Notes: generated from the letters alone by a model not told the origin. A stretch of 64,000 nt of DNA from an uncultured Tateyamaria sp. (GCF_947503415.1 NZ_CANNDS010000002.1:620001-684000); one strand, 5' to 3'. Shown: positions 50,015-58,933, numbered from the stretch's first letter. A program made the numbers and translations.

Positions 50015-50923
50015 ATGGCAACGCCTGACAGCTACAGCACCGAACGCACCTTCCTGCGAATTGTCGAACTCGGCTCTATCCGTGCCGCCGCACGCGAGGC
50101 CGGGGTCGAACCCTCATCCCTGTCGCGCAAACTGGCGCGGCTCGAAGTGCGCCTGGGCACCCAGCTGATTGACCGGGCAGCGCAAAGCACCACAGACGCG
50201 GGCCAGCTATACTACAACAAGATGCGCACCCTGCTCAGCCAGATCGACGCGTTGGAAGCGGCGGTGGCAGGCGACGCTGGCAAGCCCCAAGGCACGCTGC
50301 GCATCGGAGCGTCCATCGACTTCGGCCAAGCCTTCGTCGCGCCGTGGCTGACACGGTTTTGCCAAATGCACGATCAGGTTCAGGGGCAATTGACGCTGGA
50401 CGCACGCCACGTGGATATGGTCGAGGCCGGGCTCGATCTCACCATTCGCATCGGCATCTTGCCCGACAGCGCATTGATGGCGCGCAAGCTGGGCACCGCG
50501 CACCGCGTTTTGGTGGCCTCCCCCGACTACCTTGCGCGCAGGAGTTTACCGGAAACCGCCAGTGATCTGGCCGCACATGACCACGTTCTTTACCTTCCTG
50601 AACACGCACACAGGCCCCTGCGCCTGACAGACGCCAACGGCAAGGAACACAGCATAAAACGACAGGCCAAACTGACCATCGGCGCGGTGCGTTCCATCGC
50701 TCAGGCGGTGGCGGCAGGCATGGGCATCCACGCAGGTCCCCGCTGGGCCTTCGCCGAAATGCTGAAAACCGGAGAGGTCGTCGAAGTGCTGCCCGACCAC
50801 AGCCAACCGGCACTACCAATTTACGCCGTCTGGGCACCCGTCGCAATTCAACCTGCGCGCATCCGCGCCTTTGTCGATTTCGCGGCGGAAGAGATCAAAC
50901 AGATCCCATCCCTCAGGGACTAG
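50015..50923 (+). CDS. LysR family transcriptional regulator
   Basis: 302-aa regulator. HTH 'TFLRIVELGSIRAAAREAGVEPSSLSRKLARLEVRLGTQLIDRAA' at the N-terminus; periplasmic-binding-like effector domain 'GTLRIGASIDFGQAFVAPWLTRF' onward, of the CrgA/DsdC-like group. Divergent from the SDR gene (90 bases between starts), the usual LysR arrangement, so the SDR is its likely target. It overlaps the convergent phosphatase gene by 4 bases at the 3' end. Confidence 0.92.
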   Translation: MATPDSYSTERTFLRIVELGSIRAAAREAGVEPSSLSRKLARLEVRLGTQLIDRAAQSTTDAGQLYYNKMRTLLSQIDALEAAVAGDAGKPQGTLRIGASIDFGQAFVAPWLTRFCQMHDQVQGQLTLDARHVDMVEAGLDLTIRIGILPDSALMARKLGTAHRVLVASPDYLARRSLPETASDLAAHDHVLYLPEHAHRPLRLTDANGKEHSIKRQAKLTIGAVRSIAQAVAAGMGIHAGPRWAFAEMLKTGEVVEVLPDHSQPALPIYAVWAPVAIQPARIRAFVDFAAEEIKQIPSLRD

Positions 50924-51705
50924 ACGCGTATGATCTTGGCCAGCTGCGGGAACATATGCTCGTTGGCACAGATGATCTCACCATCCTCAAGGATGCTGTT
51001 GCCTTCGGTCAGCGGCTCCACAAAGCCACCGGCCTCACGCACAATCAACAGCCCAGCGGCCAGATCCCAGGCGTTCAAACGACGCTCCCAATAGCCGTCA
51101 TAGCGACCGGCAGCGACGTAAGCCAAATCAAGCGCCGCCGACCCAAACCGCCGCACACCCGCGCAGGTGGGCATCAACCGCGCCAGTTCCTTCAACGTCT
51201 CGGGCAGGTCCGACCGCCCGCCAAAGGGCAGACCGGTTGAAAACACACACTCGATCATCTTGCGCCGCCCCGACACACGCAAGCGGCTGTCATTCATAAA
51301 GGCACCCAGACCCTTCTCGGCAAAGAACATCTCGTCCTTGGCGGGGTCATAGACAACGCCTGCCACGACCTTGCCCTTATGCTCCAACGCAATGGACACA
51401 GCCCAATGGGGCAGCCCGTGCAGAAAATTCGTGGTGCCATCCAGCGGATCCACAATCCAGCGGCGCGTGGGGTCTTCACCCTCTTCCTCGCCGCCCTCTT
51501 CGGCCAACCAGCCATAGGTGGGACGTGCTGTGCGCAACTCTTCCTTCAGGATCGCCTCAGCGGCCAAATCAGCCTTCGACACAAAGTCGCCCGCGCCCTT
51601 CATGGACACCTGCAGGTTCTCCACCTCGCGGAAGTCCTTGACGAGGCTCCGACCCGCCTTGCGCGCGGCCTTCATCATGATGTTGAGATTTGCGCTGCCT
51701 TGCAT
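50920..51705 (-). CDS. suhB: Inositol-1-monophosphatase family protein (SuhB-like)
   Basis: Mg-dependent phosphatase of 261 aa. Metal-site motifs: 'GWLAEEGGEEEG', 'RWIVDPLDGTTNFLHGLPHWAVSIAL' (D-P-L-D-G-T-x-N-F) and 'WDLAAGLLIVREAGGFVEPL' (W-D-x-A-A-G). In proteobacteria SuhB also joins the ribosomal RNA antitermination complex; whether this copy does is unknown. Start ATG 51705 begins 'MQGSANLNIMMKAARKAGRSL', as in alphaproteobacterial SuhB. It is divergent from the MDR oxidoreductase gene. Confidence 0.94.
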   Translation of the reverse strand: MQGSANLNIMMKAARKAGRSLVKDFREVENLQVSMKGAGDFVSKADLAAEAILKEELRTARPTYGWLAEEGGEEEGEDPTRRWIVDPLDGTTNFLHGLPHWAVSIALEHKGKVVAGVVYDPAKDEMFFAEKGLGAFMNDSRLRVSGRRKMIECVFSTGLPFGGRSDLPETLKELARLMPTCAGVRRFGSAALDLAYVAAGRYDGYWERRLNAWDLAAGLLIVREAGGFVEPLTEGNSILEDGEIICANEHMFPQLAKIIRV

Positions 51706-51814
51706 GGGACGCTCCGGGGATGGGAAAGATCAAGGGCGCGCTATACGCCGCGGTTACACGGTTGCCAAGGGGGCACGGGACTGATCGACTGGCACCAACA
51801 GGAAAGGACACCAA

Positions 51815-52852
51815 ATGCCCGACCAGATGCAGCACATCACCCTTGCCAGCCGCCCCACAGGCGCACCGACGCCGGACAACTTCAAACTGGAAACCGCCCC
51901 CATCTCCGACCCCGGGGCAGGCGAAGTTCTGATCCGCGTCCACTACATGTCTCTTGATCCCTACATGCGCGGACGTATGGACGACGCCAAATCCTACGCC
52001 GCCCCCGTGCCCATCGGCGGCACAATGGAAGGCGGCGGCGTGGGCGAGGTGCTGACCTCAAACGCCGACGGCTTCGCACCCGGTGACATGGTGTTCGGCA
52101 TGTTCGGCTGGACCACGCACGCGGTGGCAGACGGCAAAACGCTGCGCAAACTCGACCCGAACATGGGGCCCGTGACGGCAGCACTCGGCGTGCTGGGCAT
52201 GCCCGGCTTCACCGGCTGGCATGGGCTCATGGAATACGGTCGGCCCAAGGCGGGCGAAACACTGGTCGTCGCTGCAGCCACCGGCCCTGTCGGCTCCATG
52301 GTTGGGCAGCTTGCCAAATCGCTGGGCCTACGCACGGTCGGCATCACCGGAGGTGCCGCCAAATGCGCGCTCGCCACAGACACATTCGGTTTCGACGCCT
52401 GCATCGACCACCGCGCCCATTCAGACGCCCGCGCACTCCGCGCCGCACTGAAAGAGGCCACACCAAATGGCATCGACATCTATTTCGAAAACGTGGGCGG
52501 CAAGGTGCTCGAAGCGGTCATGCCGCTGATGAACCCCCACGGGCGCATCCCGGTCTGCGGCATGATCTCATGGTATAACGCGGGCGGCTTGGGCGCAGGC
52601 GCAGACACGCCGCTCTCTGCGCCCGCCCTCTGGCGACCGATCCTCGTGAAATTCCTGTCCGTAAACGGCTTCATCATCTCGAACCACTGGGACCGCTACC
52701 CGACCTTTCTCACAGAAGTCGGCCCAAAAGTCATGAGCGGCGAGATCAAGGTCGTCGAAGACATCGCCGAGGGTCTGGAAAACGCCCCCGCAGCTTTCAT
52801 AGGACTGCTCGAGGGCAAGAACGTCGGCAAACAGATCGTCAAACTGATCTAA
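51815..52852 (+). CDS. MDR family NADP-dependent oxidoreductase (CurA / LTB4DH-like)
   Basis: 345-aa zinc-independent medium-chain dehydrogenase/reductase. N-terminal 'LASRPTGAPTPDNFKLE' and 'VHYMSLDPYMRGRMDDAKSYAAP', then nucleotide-binding 'VVAAATGPVGSMVGQLAKSLG' and 'GIDIYFENVGGKVLEAVMPLMN' are signatures of the leukotriene B4 dehydrogenase / curcumin reductase CurA group, which reduce alkenal or alkenone double bonds. Physiological substrate unknown. AAAGGA precedes the ATG. Confidence 0.94.
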   Translation: MPDQMQHITLASRPTGAPTPDNFKLETAPISDPGAGEVLIRVHYMSLDPYMRGRMDDAKSYAAPVPIGGTMEGGGVGEVLTSNADGFAPGDMVFGMFGWTTHAVADGKTLRKLDPNMGPVTAALGVLGMPGFTGWHGLMEYGRPKAGETLVVAAATGPVGSMVGQLAKSLGLRTVGITGGAAKCALATDTFGFDACIDHRAHSDARALRAALKEATPNGIDIYFENVGGKVLEAVMPLMNPHGRIPVCGMISWYNAGGLGAGADTPLSAPALWRPILVKFLSVNGFIISNHWDRYPTFLTEVGPKVMSGEIKVVEDIAEGLENAPAAFIGLLEGKNVGKQIVKLI

Positions 52853-52875
52853 AAGACCAAACGGGTCGGCGGGCG

Positions 52876-52953
52876 CGAGACTCCATGCTTGAGCAAGCTC
52901 AAGCATTCTGTCTCGTGACGCGCGCTTCGCACGCTGAGGCGCATTTGCGAAGC
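52876..52953. terminator. Two long hairpins in a convergent gap
   Basis: ATGCTTGAGC-AA-GCTCAAGCAT (52885-52906), a perfect 10-bp stem, is extended by CGAGAC/GTCTCG (52876-52881, 52910-52915) across 3-base mismatched spacers. A second stem GCTTCGCA/TGCGAAGC (52924-52931, 52946-52953) follows. They sit between the convergent MDR and metR genes and probably end both transcripts. Confidence 0.6.
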
Positions 52954-52978
52954 AAACAGTGCCGCCCCGACCTACACC

Positions 52979-53884
52979 TCAAGCCGCCTGCAACTTCCGC
53001 GCTTCAACCCGCGCCAGATCAAGCAGCTTGTCCATATACGGCTTGCCCAGATCATCATCCCGCACCGCCGCATAAAGACGCCGGGTTAGCCCATTCTTGG
53101 TCAAGGGCCGGGTGACATAATCGCTTGAATACTCCACCTCACGCACCACCCAATCGGGCAGCACAGACACCCCCCGGTTCGACGCAACGAGCAACAAAAT
53201 AACCGCCGTCAATTCCGCCTGCCGGACGGCCGCAGGCTCCACCTTCGCCGGGATCAGCAACTGGCTGAACACATCCAAACGCGCCCGCTCCACCGGATAA
53301 GTGATCAACGTCTGATCCCGAAAATCCGCGGCATCAATATAGTCCTTCTGTGCCAGCGGATGGGTCGAGGAGGCCACAAAAACCGGTGCGTAATCAAAGA
53401 GTTCCACAAATGTCACGCCGGGCAGGTCCTCCGGATCCGAAGACACAACCAGATCCACCTCCTCCTTCATCAACGCAGGCAACGCGTCAAAGGCAAGGCC
53501 CGGTCGAATGTCCACATCCACATCCGGCCAGCTCTTGCGAAACATCTCCAGCACGGGAAACAGCCACTCGAAACACGCATGACACTCAATGGCGATGTGC
53601 AACCGCCCCGATGATCCATCGCGCAGACCCGTAAATTCCGCCACCGCCGCCTCGACCTGCGGCAGCACCTGCTCGGCCAGCCGCAAAAGGCGCAGCCCCG
53701 CCGCCGACAGCTTCAAGGGCTTCGACCGCCGCACAAACAACTCCACGCCCGCCTGCTCCTCCAGCCCCTTGATTTGATGGCTCAGCGCGGATTGCGTGAT
53801 GTGCAACTGATCTGCCGCACGCGCCAACCCACCCGCCTCATGAATGGCCTTGATCGTGCGCAAGTGACGAAACTCGATATGCAT
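52979..53884 (-). CDS. metR: MetR-type LysR regulator of methionine synthesis
   Basis: 301-aa LysR protein close to MetR of enterobacteria: HTH 'FRHLRTIKAIHEAGGLARAADQLHITQSALSHQIKGLE' and effector domain opening 'GRLHIAIECHACFEWLFPVLEMFR', whose I-E-C-H-x-C is characteristic, then 'TLITYPVERARLDVFSQLL'. MetR uses homocysteine as co-activator. Divergent from metF, a known target in other bacteria. ATG 53884 starts the HTH; the 15-codon extension upstream runs through the palindromic operator region and is unlikely. Confidence 0.93.
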   Translation of the reverse strand: MHIEFRHLRTIKAIHEAGGLARAADQLHITQSALSHQIKGLEEQAGVELFVRRSKPLKLSAAGLRLLRLAEQVLPQVEAAVAEFTGLRDGSSGRLHIAIECHACFEWLFPVLEMFRKSWPDVDVDIRPGLAFDALPALMKEEVDLVVSSDPEDLPGVTFVELFDYAPVFVASSTHPLAQKDYIDAADFRDQTLITYPVERARLDVFSQLLIPAKVEPAAVRQAELTAVILLLVASNRGVSVLPDWVVREVEYSSDYVTRPLTKNGLTRRLYAAVRDDDLGKPYMDKLLDLARVEARKLQAA

Positions 53885-53898
53885 ACGGAACTCATGTT

Positions 53899-53930
53899 TA
53901 TGTTGAGAGTTATGAATTTGCCTCAACATA
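53899..53930. promoter_or_regulatory. Palindromic MetR operator between metR and metF
   Basis: TATGTTGAG (53899-53907) and CTCAACATA (53922-53930) form a perfect 9-bp inverted repeat with a 14-base spacer, 15 bases upstream of metR and 44 bases upstream of metF. LysR-type activators bind such dyads in shared divergent promoters. Confidence 0.7.
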
Positions 53931-53974
53931 CTCCGTCCGACATACTCCGAACAACCCCAAAGGAGCCTGCCGCC

Positions 53975-54844
53975 ATGCCCTCGCCCACCGTCGCGCTGTC
54001 GTTCGAGACGTTTCCCCCAAAGTCACTGGATGCCTCGTTCCACCTCTGGGACACGGTGCAGGCACTGGCCCCGCTCGACCCACGCTTCGTCTCCGTGACC
54101 TATGGCGCAGGCGGCACCACACAATCGCTCACCCAGGAAGCGGCACAGACCCTGCGCAAAACATCCGGCCTTCCGGTGGCAGCGCACCTCACCTGTACCG
54201 GCCAAACCCGCGATGACGTGCTGCAAACCGCACGCGCATATGCCGACAGCGGTGTGAAAGACATCGTGGCGCTGCGCGGCGACGCCCCAAACGGCGAGGC
54301 ATTCGCCCCCCACCCCGAAGGGTTCGCCAACAGCGTCGACCTGATCCGCGCGCTGGCGGACATGGATCAGTTCACCATCCGCGTCGGTGCCTATCCCGAC
54401 AGCCACCCCGACGCCACCTCGGCCCAGCAAAACATCGACTGGCTCAAGGCCAAACTCGACGCAGGTGCCTCCGAGGCCATCACCCAATTCTTCTTTGAGG
54501 CCGACAGTTTCCTGCGCTTCCGCGATACCTGCGCGGCGGCGGGCATATCGGCGCCCATCACCCCCGGCATCTTCCCCGTTGCCAACTGGACCCGCGCCCG
54601 CAGCTTTGCGGACCGTTGCGGCACACCCATCCCCGTCGCCACCGCAACAGCCTTTGACCGCGCCGACCGCGAAGACCGCGCACAACTCTTCGCGCTCACC
54701 CATTGCGCCGATCTCTGCGACACACTGATCACCGAAGGCGTAGACAAACTGCACTTCTACACACTCAACCGCCCTGACCTGACACTCAAGGTCTGCCGCG
54801 CCCTCGGCCTCGTCCGCCCCACCCAAATGCGCAACGTGGCCTGA
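53975..54844 (+). CDS. metF: 5,10-methylenetetrahydrofolate reductase
   Basis: FAD enzyme making 5-methyltetrahydrofolate for methionine synthesis. 289 aa, the usual bacterial length without the eukaryotic regulatory domain. Motifs: 'ALSFETFPPKSLDASFHLW' (with the conserved Glu), 'FVSVTYGAGGTTQ', 'VAAHLTCTGQTRDDVLQTA', 'KDIVALRGDAPNGEAF', 'ITQFFFEADSFLRF' and 'ITPGIFPVANW'. AAAGGAG precedes ATG 53975; the frame upstream is antisense to metR. No metH gene is adjacent. Confidence 0.97.
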   Translation: MPSPTVALSFETFPPKSLDASFHLWDTVQALAPLDPRFVSVTYGAGGTTQSLTQEAAQTLRKTSGLPVAAHLTCTGQTRDDVLQTARAYADSGVKDIVALRGDAPNGEAFAPHPEGFANSVDLIRALADMDQFTIRVGAYPDSHPDATSAQQNIDWLKAKLDAGASEAITQFFFEADSFLRFRDTCAAAGISAPITPGIFPVANWTRARSFADRCGTPIPVATATAFDRADREDRAQLFALTHCADLCDTLITEGVDKLHFYTLNRPDLTLKVCRALGLVRPTQMRNVA

Positions 54845-54890
54845 TCCCCTTTCATCTTGCCAAATAAACTCCGGGGGGCCCGGCACGGGC

Positions 54891-54904
54891 GGGGGCTGGC
54901 CCCC
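54891..54904 (+). terminator. GC hairpin after metF
   Basis: GGGGGC-TG-GCCCCC, preceded by the stretch CTTGCCAAATAAACTCCGGGGG at about 54856-54877. The same combination, with the same hairpin, follows valS at 62893-62927, and a related stretch without the hairpin follows cdhR. Probably a shared terminator or mRNA 3'-end design. Confidence 0.55.
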
Positions 54905-54974
54905 TCCACATTCGCCACTAGACCAATCGGTCTGGCCCCGCTACCGTCCCGGCACCACCAGCCGGAGACGCCCT

Positions 54975-55457
54975 ATGCCCCGCATCGCCCAGACCCTCAG
55001 CGACCTACCCAGCCAGGATGACCTCCTGTCCATGTCGGGGCTCGCGTTCATGCAGGGCATCCTTGACGGCACAGTGCCCGGCCCACCCATTGGACACACG
55101 CTAGGCTACGCGCTGCACGCGGTCAAAGACGGCGAGGTGACCTTCCGCGGCACGCCCGAATTTGACGTGACCAACCCGATGGGCACGGTGCATGGCGGCT
55201 GGTACGGTACCTTGCTCGACAGTGCGATGGCTTGCGCTGTGATGACCAAAGTGCCCGCCGGATCGGTCTACACAACGCTGGAATACAAGATAAATATTAC
55301 CCGCGGCATCCCACTGGGCATGGAAATCGCCTGCACAGGGCGCACCGACCACACAGGCCGCAGCACCGGCGTGGCGAGCGGAGAGATCAGAGGCGTCGAA
55401 GACGGCAAACTCTATGCCACAGGCTCAACCACCTGCATCATCATGAAACTGCGCTGA
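54975..55457 (+). CDS. PaaI-family hotdog thioesterase
   Basis: 160-aa hotdog-fold acyl-CoA thioesterase. The catalytic helix region 'NPMGTVHGGWYGTLLDSAMACAVM' contains the H-G-G of the PaaI/YdiI group, and 'YTTLEYKINITRGIPLGMEIACTGRTDHTGRST' follows. Probably cytoplasmic, tetrameric as in the family. Substrate unknown; it is not within a phenylacetate cluster. Convergent with the DUF2235 gene through the repeated palindrome. Confidence 0.9.
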   Translation: MPRIAQTLSDLPSQDDLLSMSGLAFMQGILDGTVPGPPIGHTLGYALHAVKDGEVTFRGTPEFDVTNPMGTVHGGWYGTLLDSAMACAVMTKVPAGSVYTTLEYKINITRGIPLGMEIACTGRTDHTGRSTGVASGEIRGVEDGKLYATGSTTCIIMKLR

Positions 55458-55458
55458 T

Positions 55459-55511
55459 ACGGGACGGCGGGCGGGGCGATTTTAGCCAAGGGCTAAAGAG
55501 CGTCCGCCCCC
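55459..55511. repeat. Palindromic element, copy B (convergent gene end)
   Basis: Same architecture as 13115-13165: ACGGGACGG, G-rich outer arm, inner stem TTTAGCC-AA-GGCTAAA, then AGAGCGTCC and a C-rich arm. Compared with copy A the inner stem has changed on both sides so that pairing is kept. It lies between convergent thioesterase and DUF2235 genes and overlaps the last codons of the latter. Confidence 0.7.
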
Positions 55512-56584
55512 GTGCCCCGCAAACTGGCAACCCGGTCCAGCAAGGTGGGGCTTGGCGGCGCTTGCGCCACAGACGGATGCACACGCTCGGACGGATCACA
55601 CCCCACAGTGCGCGCCTTGCGTGTGACCAACCACTTGCCCAGACCAACAAAGCTGCCCATGGACGGCGCGCTCACATCCTGCGGGAACCGCTCGGGCCAC
55701 CCTTCGGGCAGGGGCAAACCACACCAATCCGCTTGCTCCAGCATCCACACCAAAGGGATATTGGCCAAAGGGCGCGAGGCACGACGGCCGGACAAATGCC
55801 CGCCGATGTCACCATGCACGCCGCGGAACCACATCTGCACCAGATGCCCGTCCCAATCGTCGGTGGTGTCCCACATCACGGGGGCATAGGCGACACGGGT
55901 CTCATTCCGGGCAATGGCGTGAAAGCCGTGCTTCACCGAATTGCCAAGCTGATGGTTGTGAAAGGCGTGGCGCGGCGCACTCAAGCGCCACAGAAACGGC
56001 ATGTTCAAGCCAAGGGATTTTACCGTATCCCACACGCCGATCATCTCGATCTCCACCGCCTCGTGGCAATTGTTGCGCACAAAGATACGCGCAGCATCGC
56101 CTTTGGGATTGCACTCATAGTGCCGGTACACATCCCGAATATTGCGCTCGGTCGCGGCCTCGGGCTTCAACAGCCCCACGCGGTCGATGATTCCCGCCAG
56201 TGACCGCACGGCATAGGCCCCGCGCGAGAACCCGAACAGAAAAACCTTGTCCCCGGGGCGGTAGCGCGACGACAAATAGCCATAGGCGCGCCGGATCTGC
56301 CGGTTGATCCCACGGCCAAACACGACGTCACCGGCCTTTCGCCAATGCGACCACTGCAAACCCGGCTCGTAATACAGCGACACCTGGCTGCCCATCTCGC
56401 CGAGCAATTTGGCCGTCAGCCCGGCATTTGTCTCGTCGCCGGGCTCAAGCGTGGACATGGTGCCGTCAATGATGATGACATGGATCGTCTGACCGCGCGC
56501 AGGCGGGTCAACTTTTGGCAGACCATCCCCGAACCGGCTTCTCAGCCAGTGCGAGATGGTGTTATTCAGCCGCGATCGGAACAT
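55493..56584 (-). CDS. DUF2235 family alpha/beta-hydrolase-like protein
   Basis: 363-aa protein of the DUF2235 (T6SS phospholipase effector-like) family. The nucleophile elbow is 'VFLFGFSRGAYAVRSLAGII' (G-x-S-R-G) and the N-terminal strand 'HVIIIDGTMSTLEPGDETNAG' is typical. 'VEIEMIGVWDTVKSLG' (V-W-D-T-V) and 'HLVQMWFRGVHGDIGG' (G-x-H-x-D-x-G) complete the family pattern, the latter with the catalytic His. No signal peptide or T6SS gene nearby, so a housekeeping lipase-like role is as likely. Its start overlaps the upstream coxL-like stop by 23 bases. Confidence 0.9.
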   Translation of the reverse strand: MFRSRLNNTISHWLRSRFGDGLPKVDPPARGQTIHVIIIDGTMSTLEPGDETNAGLTAKLLGEMGSQVSLYYEPGLQWSHWRKAGDVVFGRGINRQIRRAYGYLSSRYRPGDKVFLFGFSRGAYAVRSLAGIIDRVGLLKPEAATERNIRDVYRHYECNPKGDAARIFVRNNCHEAVEIEMIGVWDTVKSLGLNMPFLWRLSAPRHAFHNHQLGNSVKHGFHAIARNETRVAYAPVMWDTTDDWDGHLVQMWFRGVHGDIGGHLSGRRASRPLANIPLVWMLEQADWCGLPLPEGWPERFPQDVSAPSMGSFVGLGKWLVTRKARTVGCDPSERVHPSVAQAPPSPTLLDRVASLRGTGADAL

Positions 56585-58859
56585 CCTTCATCAATTCCCA
56601 AACCTTTACCGGTGTAAATGGCATATCTGCCTGCCGCACGCCGTGCTCCCACAGCGCATCCTGCACCGCATTGGACACCGCGGCCAACGCTCCGACCGTA
56701 CCAGCCTCGCCGCACCCTTTCATGCCCATGACATTCGCGGTTGACGGAACCGGTTCAGACGTGAACCCGATGTAGGGAACGTCATCGGCCCTGGGCAAGG
56801 CATAGTCCATGAACGATGCCGTGAGAAGTTGGCCGTCCTCATCGAACTGAACATGCTCGGTGATCGCCTGACCAATGCCCTGCACAACACCGCCATGCAC
56901 CTGACCCTCGGCCAGCATCGGATTGATAAGATTGCCAAAATCATCCACCACGGCATAGCGGTCCACGGTGACAACGCCGGTCTCGGGGTCGACCACAACC
57001 TCTGTAACATGACAGCCGTTCGGAAAGCTGCGCGCCTCCAGCGTGGTGCGCTTTTCATGGACCAGCAGGTCCTCGCGCCCCTTCTCACGGGCAAGGTCAG
57101 CCACCTCCAGCATGGTGGGCGTCATGTTCGACCCCTCCATACGGAACCGTTCGTCATCAAAGGAGATATCCGCCGCAGGCACACCCTCTTCTTCGCTCAG
57201 GAAGGCGACAAACGCCTCGCGCATCGCATCGACCGTGGCCAGCGTCGCCGTGTTCTGCGTGGTGACAGACCGGGACCCGCCCGTGCCGCCGCCCTGCTTG
57301 ATCCGGTCACTGTCGCCCTGCACCACGTCGATCAGATCAACCGGTATCCCGGTCTGATCCGACAGAAACTGGGCGTAGACGGTCTCATGTCCCTGCCCGT
57401 TCGATTGGGTGCCAACATAGATGTTCACACGGCCCTCATCCGTATACTCGACCTTTGCGCTTTCCGAAGGATCGCCCAAAATACTTTCGATATAGTAACA
57501 CAAGCCAATGCCCCGCAGACGCCCCTCTGCCGCATCGGCAGCCTTGCGCGCAGCAAAACCGGGGATATCCGCCTCGGCCTCGGCCCGGCGCAGAACCTTG
57601 TCGAAATCGCCCACGTCATAGGTCTCGTCCACAAGCGTCTTGTAGGGAAATTGATCCGGCTTGATGAAGTTGATGCGGCGCAGCTCCAGCGGGTCCACAC
57701 CCAGCTCGCGCGCGGCACGGTCCATGGCCCGTTCCAGGATATAGATCGCCTCGGGCCGCCCCGCGCCCCGGTACGCGTCCACCTGCGTGGTGTTGGTGTA
57801 GTACCCCACCGACCGCACATAGGCCGCAGGCATGTCGTACACGCCGGTCAACACGCGGGAAAACAACTGCGTCTGGATCGCCTGGGCATATTGCGAATTA
57901 TAGGCGCCCATGTTGGCCTCTGTGAACACACGGTAGCCCAGAATGTGGTTGTTCTCGTCAAAAGCCAGTTCGGTCAGCGACGTCAGATCGCGCCCGGCAT
58001 TGTCCGAGAGCATCGCCTCGGTCCGTTCCGACATCCAGCGCACCGGACGCTTCAGCGCACGCGCGGCAAAGGCCACCACGAAATACTCCGGATACATGAA
58101 CGCCTTCATGCCAAACCCGCCGCCCGTGTCGGGGTTGGTCACACGCACATCGTCTTCGGAAATGTTCAGCGCCTTTGCCAACGTGCCTTTCGGTCCCCAC
58201 ACACCCTGACCGTTGATGGCCACATGAATGCGGTCGCCCTCAGGCTCGGCATAGCAGCCGCGCGGCTCCATGGAACTCACGATCACCCGGTTATCGCCAA
58301 CATCCAGCGACACCACGCGCGCCGCCTTTTCAAAGGCAGCATTGGTGGCCTCCTCGTCCCCAAGGCCCCAATCATAGGCGACGTTGTTTGCCGCAACCTC
58401 ATGCACCGGCTCACCGCCCGCGCTCATATCCATCTTGGCGGGCAGGTCGTCGTAATCCAGCAGGATCAGCTCAGCCGCATCCCGCGCCTGCGCCAGCGTG
58501 TCCGCCACGACAACGGCCACCGGCTCACCAACAAAGCGCAAGCGCTCCCGCGCCAGGATCGGACGCTCGGGATCCGCGCCATCGGTGCCATCACGGTTCT
58601 TGATCAACGCCGCAGGCATCCGCACGTTCATACCAGCGCTTTCCAGATCGGCCAGCGTGTACACCGCATGCACACCTTCCGCCGCGCGCGCATCGCTCAC
58701 ATCCAGTTCGGTGATCACCCCGTGCGCGACCGGCGACCGGAACACGAATGTCTGCAACGCATTGGCCGGCGCCACATCATCTACATACCGCCCCTCGCCA
58801 GTCAGAAACCGCACATCCTCGCGGCGTTTCACGGGTTGGGATTTGCCGAACTTGTCCAT
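56562..58859 (-). CDS. Form II CoxL-type molybdenum hydroxylase large subunit
   Basis: 765-aa xanthine dehydrogenase-family molybdopterin-binding subunit. N-terminal 'PVKRREDVRFLTGEGRYVDD', then 'GGGFGMKAFMYPEY' and 'VDAYRGAGRPEAIYILERAM': A-Y-R-G-A-G-R is the form II active-site loop, unlike A-Y-x-C-S-F-R of true CO dehydrogenase. 'GCGEAGTVGALAAVSNAV' near the C-terminus holds the conserved Glu. The substrate is therefore likely an aldehyde or N-heterocycle, not CO. The medium (FAD) and small (2Fe-2S) subunit genes, normally adjacent, are absent within at least 5 kb each side, so it depends on partners elsewhere. No signal peptide. Confidence 0.93.
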   Translation of the reverse strand: MDKFGKSQPVKRREDVRFLTGEGRYVDDVAPANALQTFVFRSPVAHGVITELDVSDARAAEGVHAVYTLADLESAGMNVRMPAALIKNRDGTDGADPERPILARERLRFVGEPVAVVVADTLAQARDAAELILLDYDDLPAKMDMSAGGEPVHEVAANNVAYDWGLGDEEATNAAFEKAARVVSLDVGDNRVIVSSMEPRGCYAEPEGDRIHVAINGQGVWGPKGTLAKALNISEDDVRVTNPDTGGGFGMKAFMYPEYFVVAFAARALKRPVRWMSERTEAMLSDNAGRDLTSLTELAFDENNHILGYRVFTEANMGAYNSQYAQAIQTQLFSRVLTGVYDMPAAYVRSVGYYTNTTQVDAYRGAGRPEAIYILERAMDRAARELGVDPLELRRINFIKPDQFPYKTLVDETYDVGDFDKVLRRAEAEADIPGFAARKAADAAEGRLRGIGLCYYIESILGDPSESAKVEYTDEGRVNIYVGTQSNGQGHETVYAQFLSDQTGIPVDLIDVVQGDSDRIKQGGGTGGSRSVTTQNTATLATVDAMREAFVAFLSEEEGVPAADISFDDERFRMEGSNMTPTMLEVADLAREKGREDLLVHEKRTTLEARSFPNGCHVTEVVVDPETGVVTVDRYAVVDDFGNLINPMLAEGQVHGGVVQGIGQAITEHVQFDEDGQLLTASFMDYALPRADDVPYIGFTSEPVPSTANVMGMKGCGEAGTVGALAAVSNAVQDALWEHGVRQADMPFTPVKVWELMKDVPIAAE

Positions 58860-58933
58860 GGGAAAACTCCTGTCAGCCAGAGGGCATCGTTAGCGGCGAA
58901 CCTATCGCGTGCACAGCCCATGTCCAGCACCAG

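Noticed and set aside
53885-53974. SAM riboswitch upstream of metF
   Set aside because: The gap is only 90 bases and holds a LysR-type dyad; no SAM-II-like fold could be drawn by eye.
56562-58859. Aerobic CO dehydrogenase (form I)
   Set aside because: The active-site loop is A-Y-R-G-A-G-R, not A-Y-x-C-S-F-R, and coxM/coxS are missing.
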